This document shows positions 58,753 through 64,000 of a DNA stretch of 64,000 nucleotides, piece after piece. The notes beneath the pieces are model-generated. The model was not told where the DNA came from. It saw nothing but the letters and a program-made list of their open reading frames with translations, and made no database searches. Origin of the DNA: Tenebrio molitor (lineage: Eukaryota > Arthropoda > Insecta > Coleoptera > Tenebrionidae). Numbering within the stretch: position 1 is the stretch's first letter; each line of letters begins with the position of its first letter. The translations under genes and the position numbers were made by a program. Location of the stretch: NCBI RefSeq assembly GCF_963966145.1, contig NC_091052.1, forward strand, positions 1,116,001-1,180,000, read 5' to 3'.

Positions 58753-59014
58753 TTTGGGTGATTCAAAATGATTGTGGCCAAGTATGGCAACTATGTGGCA
58801 ACTATGTGAGTAGGGTAGAGTTGACATTTCCTTGACAGTTCATAGTCGCGCAATTTTGTAAGTTGTCAAATCAATATGTAATGGAATTGAAAAAATCAAA
58901 TGCACGCTTATGAAATGTCATACAAATGTCAACTCTACCCCACTCACACAGTTGCCACATAAATTTTCGTACATAGTTGCCATACTTGGCCACAATCATT
59001 TTGAATCACCCAAT
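58753..59014. repeat. MITE with about 45 bp terminal inverted repeats
   Basis: TTGGGTGATTCAAAATGATTG at the left end is mirrored at the right (CAATCATTTTGAATCACCCAA), followed by GGCCAAGTATGGCAACTATG and its mirror. Inner GTAGAGTTGACATTT and AAATGTCAACTCTAC also pair. A related scrap lies inside the TTAA transposon near 28960-29020. Confidence 0.8.
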
Positions 59015-59331
59015 ATTGTTCGAAAATAGATTCGCGTAAATAATAGTATATTATGCAACAAGGTACATAAACCCCTTTTTAGTCACGAGTTTTATTAGGC
59101 ACGAGCGTAGCGACTTTTATTCCTTACTTCTTATATCAACCATTATAGACCTGTAAACAACCGTAAATAAATAAATGTACAAGTCAAAGTAAGTTGTATA
59201 CTCTTCTACATGTTTTGAGTTTTATTTCCTTTTATCAAAAATATTTTAATCCCAAGATAGGATGATCTGCGAAATGTAACTTAATTTACAGGCTTTAAAT
59301 CATAAGACTTAGTTCATGTTTATCCAGCAAA

Positions 59332-60120
59332 ATGTTCGTTATTCTCTACAGCATTGTTCTTTTTTCTCTGGTAAGTTTTCACAACTTCTAAAATATCACC
59401 TCTCTAACCAACTGTCCAACTCTTTAATTTTAGACCAATGCAGGTGCATTGGAAGACACTGAGTCTAAAATCACTCCTTACGATTTAGAAGATGAAGTGA
59501 GAGCTCAAGTAGAAGAACTTGAATATATAGTGCGAGGTGTTATCCGTTCCTCTCTTCGTGCCATTGACGATTTAGTGAGAGAGGTCTATTATTCCCGTGA
59601 TGACTCAATAACTGAAGCAAAATTATCGATTCAACAAGAATATGAAACTCTCAATGGACAACTGACGATTATTAAAGACTTGGCCCAATCAGCCGGTCAA
59701 AATATTGACATCTGCCTTGAAACTAACGAACCCCTTCTTAACCAGTTACCGGAAAACATTAGCGCCAGTTTACACGACTGCCTAGCTTTCGCTAATAAAG
59801 AACTGACGATAATTCAAAATGATGCCATATACAGAATAGATACCACGATGAATGACGCTCGTCGGTTTTACTTTGAGATAGATTTGTGCCGTGGCGACTT
59901 CTTGTGTATTTCACCAATTGCGACCAAAATTGAGCTAGCAATTGTTGAGATCCCTCAAAAAATTGGAGTTGAAATGCAAAGAGCCGCAGATCTGTATGAA
60001 GATTTGAAGGTATCTATTGGACAGTGTACCGATCAGAAAGCTGCACAGTTTGCTACAGAAGGTTCCTTAATTCTAAATGATATTGCCACATGTGCTAATA
60101 ATATGTTGTTATACGTATAG
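59332..60120 (+). CDS. Gene P: diverged six-cysteine secreted protein
   Basis: Exon 1 (59332-59370) encodes MFVILYSIVLFSL, intron 63 bp (59371-59433), exon 2 59434-60120 beginning TNAGALEDTESKITPYDLEDEVRAQVEEL; 241 residues. The start is in exon 1, not at the TTG 15 bases into exon 2. Six cysteines (ICL, HDC, DLC, FLC, GQC, ATC) spaced 21, 35, 5, 39, 21 exactly as in the minus-strand array, with CRGDFLCISP in the centre. IPQKIGVE replaces LPQNIKTE. Paralogue and direct tandem neighbour of Q, with a homologous promoter region lacking a clear TATA box. Predicted secreted. Confidence 0.88.
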
Positions 60121-60127
60121 TATCTTG

Positions 60128-60277
60128 TGTTTCTTTAAATTTCACCTTTAGTCAATTGTGAACGGACTATACACGTTACGGATCACGGATCAGATGTTTA
60201 AATCTTACATTTTACACGAGTGGTGCGTTCACAATCGACTCTTCAAGGCATACTACGAGGTGAAATTTAGAAAACAC
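60128..60277. repeat. MITE, second copy (after gene P)
   Basis: Shortened relative of 24509-24706. TGTTTCTTTAAATTTCACC at the left and GGTGAAATTTAG..AACAC at the right; the interior has GGATCACGGATCAG and GTGCGTTCACAATCGACTC as in the first copy. It begins 8 bp after the stop of P, so it probably forms the 3' UTR. Confidence 0.7.
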
Positions 60278-61531
60278 CCGATATTTCTGCTGTATTTGAA
60301 GCAGCTAATATTAATGTTAAGAAATAATATTGTTCAATAATTCAATAATGTTGATTAATTATATGTATATGTATATCAAATATAGTACTCGTGTTAGTAA
60401 CAAAAGAACTTCAAGAAATAACTGAGTTAACATAATCAATAATCTCCACAAGAAGAGAACTTTCTACACACATAATGCCATCATACATAAGGGCTTTCTA
60501 TCAAAATCTACTTCTTTGTTAAAAATGATTTTGAAACGGATAATTTCAAAATATTCCAATGCAACAAATGTGATAAGAACTATAGATTGAAAACATCCGT
60601 TTTTACTAGACGCCAGGTGTTAGTTCTGCTTTTATAATCTCTCAAGTGTTTACAAATTTTTACAAATTAATATTTTCAAAGATTGACATTAAGTATTGAA
60701 GAAACGTCCATTTTGTTTGCCAAAATCTTACCACAATAATTATTCAGCACTATTTATTTCATACCACAAACATTTGTGTAATTTAAACAGAAAAGTTTCC
60801 TTTAGTTTATTATTAAATACTTACATTGAATTCGCAAATATTATTATAAATTTGAAATAAAGCACGTCTTCTAACTTTTTGTTTTTATCTCTTGGGAGAC
60901 TAAATGAAAGCAACATTTACTGATTTTTTCTGTAGTATGTTTCCTAATAAAAATTTAAATTTTAATTTTTCTGTTCCGTTTCTAAACAATAGATTTTTGA
61001 TTCTGTAATTATTGTTTATTTATTTTTTTGGTGCTCCGTAGATTTGAAACATGAATATTCACTAGATAAGAGCACTATCTCTATTACTTTCATAATCTCC
61101 CATTTTTTAAAGAAATTCATATATTATTGCCTAGATGATATATTGCTGTTGTAAAAATACAAATAAAAAATTATATAGCCATTGGTGGACAACTTGTCAA
61201 ATCATAACCATTTTGCACCCTCTCGCTTGGTTATGAAACTGCAAAACAATAAGCATAAGTCAGTTTAATCCGATTTTCCTGCTGGACAAACAAAATTGAG
61301 ATGAATTGCGATCGATCTGTTGGCCCTCTCTGTCATAAACCAATCATTTTGACAAAACTGACAAAAATAAATGTGCAAGACAGAGTGAGGTGTACACGTT
61401 CTTACATATGTCGTTAGTTTTATTTCTTTTTATCAGAATAATTTTAATCCTGGGATGCGATGATTACCTTCAAAAAGCAATTTAGTCAACAAGCTTTGGT
61501 CATAAAATTTAGTTTGTGTTTAACAACCAGT
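60278..61531. other. P-Q spacer
   Basis: No gene. Two stretches (60600-60655 and 61050-61110) are homologous to 58655-58710 and look like minus-strand promoters without genes. From about 61360 the sequence matches the 170 bp upstream of P, as expected for a tandem duplication. Confidence 0.5.
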
Positions 61532-62294
61532 ATGTTCGTAATTCTTTGCGGCATTCTCCTTTTTGGAGTGGTAAGTTTTTCCACTTTAAAAAATATCAAC
61601 TCACTCATTCTAATTTTAGACCAATGCTGGTGTTTTTGAAAACACCCAGTCGAAAGTCGCTCCTTACGATTTAGAGGATGAAGTGAGAGATCAAGTAGAG
61701 GCACTTGAAACAACAGTGCGGAGTGCTATCTCTTCGTCTTTTCGCTCACTTGATAATTTAGTGAGAGAGGTGTACTCTTTTCGTGATGCCTCAATAACTG
61801 AAGCAAATTTGTCTATTCAACAAGAATATGAAACACTCGATGGACAACTGACGACCATTAAAGACTTGGCGCAAGCGGCCGGCCAGGATATTAACATCTG
61901 CCTGGAAACTAACGAACCACTTTTAAATCAGTTACCAGATAATATTATCGCCAGTTTACGCGACTGCCTTGCTTTTGCTAATCAAGAATTGACGATAATT
62001 TTAAATGATGCCAGATACAGAATAGATACCACAATGAATGACGCACGCGTGTTTTACTTCCAAATTGATTCTTGTCGCGGCGACTTCTTGTGTATTTCAC
62101 CCATTGTGACCAAAATCGAGCTGGCAATGATTGAGATACCTCAAAAAATAGGAGTGGAAGTGGAAAGAGCGGCAGATCTGTATGACGATTTGAAAGTATC
62201 TATTGGACAGTGTACCGATCAAAAAGCTGCACAGTTTGTCACAGAAGGTTCCTTAATTCTAAATGATATTGCCACATGTGTCAACAATATGTAA
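61532..62294 (+). CDS. Gene Q: diverged six-cysteine secreted protein
   Basis: Exon 1 (61532-61570) encodes MFVILCGILLFGV, intron 49 bp, exon 2 61620-62294 beginning TNAGVFENTQSKVAPYDLEDEVRDQVEAL; 237 residues. Core cysteines ICL, RDC, DSC, FLC, GQC, ATC at the family spacing. About 80% alike to P over the mature part by eye; the main changes lie near the start of exon 2 and at VEVERAADLYDDL. AATAAA at 62346-62351. Converges with R, whose own AATAAA (62364-62369, minus strand) is just 12 bp beyond, so the two 3' UTRs probably overlap. Confidence 0.88.
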
Positions 62295-62402
62295 TTTAGA
62301 ATCTATCTATTGTTGTAATCTGTAATTCTGAAATGAAACCAGCAAAATAAACTCACTTAGAATTTTATTTTTATCAGATACGACATTAGTGACAAAGCAA
62401 CT

Positions 62403-63200
62403 TTAAGAAACAATTGAGTTAACACAATCAGTGATCTCCCCAAGCAGAGAAGTTACGTCTTGTACAAAACCGGTCAGACCTGTATCTGAACACTGCTGAA
62501 TCTTAGCTTTCACAATTTCTTTATTTTCCTCTGCTTTAGTAACTTCAACTGCTATTAGCAGTGGTAAATTCTCTTCATAACCTTCAATAGAGTCGATTAT
62601 ATTCATAATGCAGTCTATGTCATCAGATGAACACTGGCCCAGTTTAAAACTGAGTTGCTGGACCGTATTGATGACAACATCCGTTTTATAACGACGATCA
62701 CTCAAATAATCTTTAAATTCTTCTTGTAAATCCGAAACGCATTGGTTGATTTGTTGTACATAGCCATCAGGTAGTTGATTAATTTGATCTTCGGTACCGT
62801 CCAGACAAGAAGAAATATCCTTTCCAGTGGACTCACCCAATTCCTTTACGTTTGACAGTTCTTCTTCTACTGTTAGATATTCTTGATTGATATCTATTTC
62901 CGCGTTGAGTCGGACATTGATACTGTATGAGACAATTTCCATGTTTAGATCATCCAAATTATCGTGAGCTGCAAATATTTTACCCAAAACGAGTTGGTTC
63001 AGATCGTCGATAAGAGCCTGTGCATCGTCTAGCATGTCATAAGGTCTTACATTTGCAGGTTTTATTTTCACATTTTTTCTAGCCAAACAGTTGTTCTATA
63101 AACGCAAAAATGTAGATTTATTTGACATGTGTACAGATTTGCGTACCTGAGGAATCAGCAGCGAAAAGAAACACAACACTACTAGTTGTTTCAACATCAT
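62403..63200 (-). CDS. Gene R: diverged six-cysteine secreted protein
   Basis: Exon 1 (63147-63200) encodes MMLKQLVVLCFFSLLIPQ, intron 51 bp (63096-63146, donor GTACGC), exon 2 62403-63095 beginning NNCLARKNVKIKPANVRPYDMLDD; 248 residues, the longest member. Six core cysteines (SSC, NQC, GQC, IDC, QQC, TDC) at 21, 35, 6, 39, 21; one extra cysteine right after the splice site. The N-terminal extension of mature sequence is basic (ARKNVKIK), unlike the acidic remainder. The second ATG, one codon on, is equally usable. Predicted secreted; function unknown. Confidence 0.87.
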
Positions 63201-63592
63201 AACATGTGAGTAAGCACTGATTTTTAATAATAAGGAAAACGTTGTATACTGATACTGATACTGATAAAATATGTTTTTTTTTGTTTAACAAAGCGATTGT
63301 ATCTAACAATCGAAGCACTTTGATAAAGAGATAGTTCTAGCGAGTTATTGATCTGCATAAATGTATATAGAAATTATTAGATGTGTGCAAAAATGTCTTT
63401 GCAATCTTACACCTGTTCAACTACCTAAAACTAGAACTAGAAAGTAATGCTTTATGACTTCCAGATGCTTAGTTCAAATTTAATGTGACATTAGGTATAT
63501 TTAATAGGCCCCATGAAGAGTTAAAGAGAACCTGTTTGAACCTAAAATTAGTATTTGTTATTTTTGTCCTACTCAAATAGTTACTTCTGTAA
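63201..63592. other. DNA upstream of gene R
   Basis: No gene. A CTGATA unit is repeated near 63248-63265. No clear TATA box in front of R. Confidence 0.45.
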
Positions 63593-63746
63593 GGCGCGGT
63601 TTCTAGAACGGTCCGATAACTTAACGACCGGTTAAATCAACCGTTGCTATAGAAACGCTAGAAAGTGACCAATCACATTACATGATTTTTGTATTTATCG
63701 GAGAGTTAGCTAACTGGCCAAATAAAATGTTTCCAAAAACCGGGCC
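63593..63746. repeat. MITE with TAA duplication (Harbinger-like)
   Basis: 154 bp starting GGCGCGGTTTCTAGAA and ending TTCCAAAAACCGGGCC, an imperfect inverted pair of about 16 bp. TAA stands on both sides (63590-63592, 63747-63749), as for PIF/Harbinger elements. Non-coding. Confidence 0.6.
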
Positions 63747-63937
63747 TAACTCGAACAGATAAGTTTTCTCTAAATGAATATGTATTAATCTAAAACATAT
63801 TTGAGGATGGAGTTCCCCCGCATTATTTTAGACCTGCCTGAGATTACCTGGACCAAACATATCCGAACAGGATTGGTAGATGTGACCTAAACGAATGGTC
63901 AGTTCGTCGGCTCGCTCACCCAATTTTTTTTCTTATA

Positions 63938-64000
63938 CAGGGTCATTATAAATGATTGTAAAGTTTGTCCAGCGAGAGATTGGTTGACATAAAAATCACT
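63938..64000 (+). repeat. Left end of a mariner-type element, cut by window end
   Basis: CAGGGTCATTATAAATGATTG matches the left terminus of the element at 4602 (CAGGGTCTCTATAAATGATTG) and is preceded by TA. The rest lies beyond the window. Confidence 0.6.

Noticed and set aside
23627..63200. Assigning the array firmly to TsetseEP/DUF725 or to the desiccation-stress protein family
   Set aside because: Size, secretion and cysteines are compatible, but I cannot run a profile search and recall no decisive motif, so no name or symbol is given.
1..64000. tRNA, rRNA genes, CRISPR arrays, bacterial-type operons
   Set aside because: No convincing cloverleaf, rRNA block, or regularly spaced direct repeats with unique spacers were seen; the 28 bp triple repeat at 21514 has no spacers of CRISPR type.

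Overview
This is nuclear DNA of an insect, most likely a beetle. It is AT-rich, its genes carry 49-63 bp GT-AG introns, several have TATA boxes close to the start codon, and it is full of TA-, TAA/TTA- and TTAA-flanked DNA transposons. No bacterial-style operons, tRNA or CRISPR arrays were seen. The species cannot be fixed from the sequence alone.

Layout. 1-23.6 kb has no gene I can support. It holds decayed mariner-type elements, palindromic MITEs and a broken IS630/Tc1-like transposase (21.7-23.0 kb). 23.6-63.2 kb is an array of one gene family with 18 recognisable two-exon members (A-R) plus an orphan first exon and an old fragment. A and B are on +, C to O on -, P and Q on +, R on -. Each member has a short exon 1 coding for little more than a signal peptide, a phase-0 intron of about 50 bp, and one large exon for a mature protein of about 220 residues. 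The mature proteins look mostly helical and acidic and share six cysteines spaced C-x21-C-x35-C-x5/6-C-x39-C-x21-C. Fifteen members look intact (C-N, P, Q, R). A and O each carry one nonsense codon, and B is cut in two by a 4,258 bp transposon.

H to O lie in duplicated units of about 2-3 kb whose spacers are also homologous. Paralogous spacers therefore serve as empty-site controls for insertions: a TA-flanked palindromic element (39.0 kb), a TTA-flanked Harbinger derivative (44.4 kb), a composite insertion (48.7 kb), solo-LTR-like pairs (52.2 and 55.4 kb) and others.

Function. The signal peptides and paired cysteines predict secreted extracellular proteins, for example of haemolymph, gut lumen or glands. 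I cannot name the family with certainty. Insect TsetseEP/DUF725-type proteins and beetle desiccation-stress-type haemolymph proteins are candidates to test. The array (birth, near-identity of some copies, nonsense loss, transposon disruption) is the main biological interest of the window.
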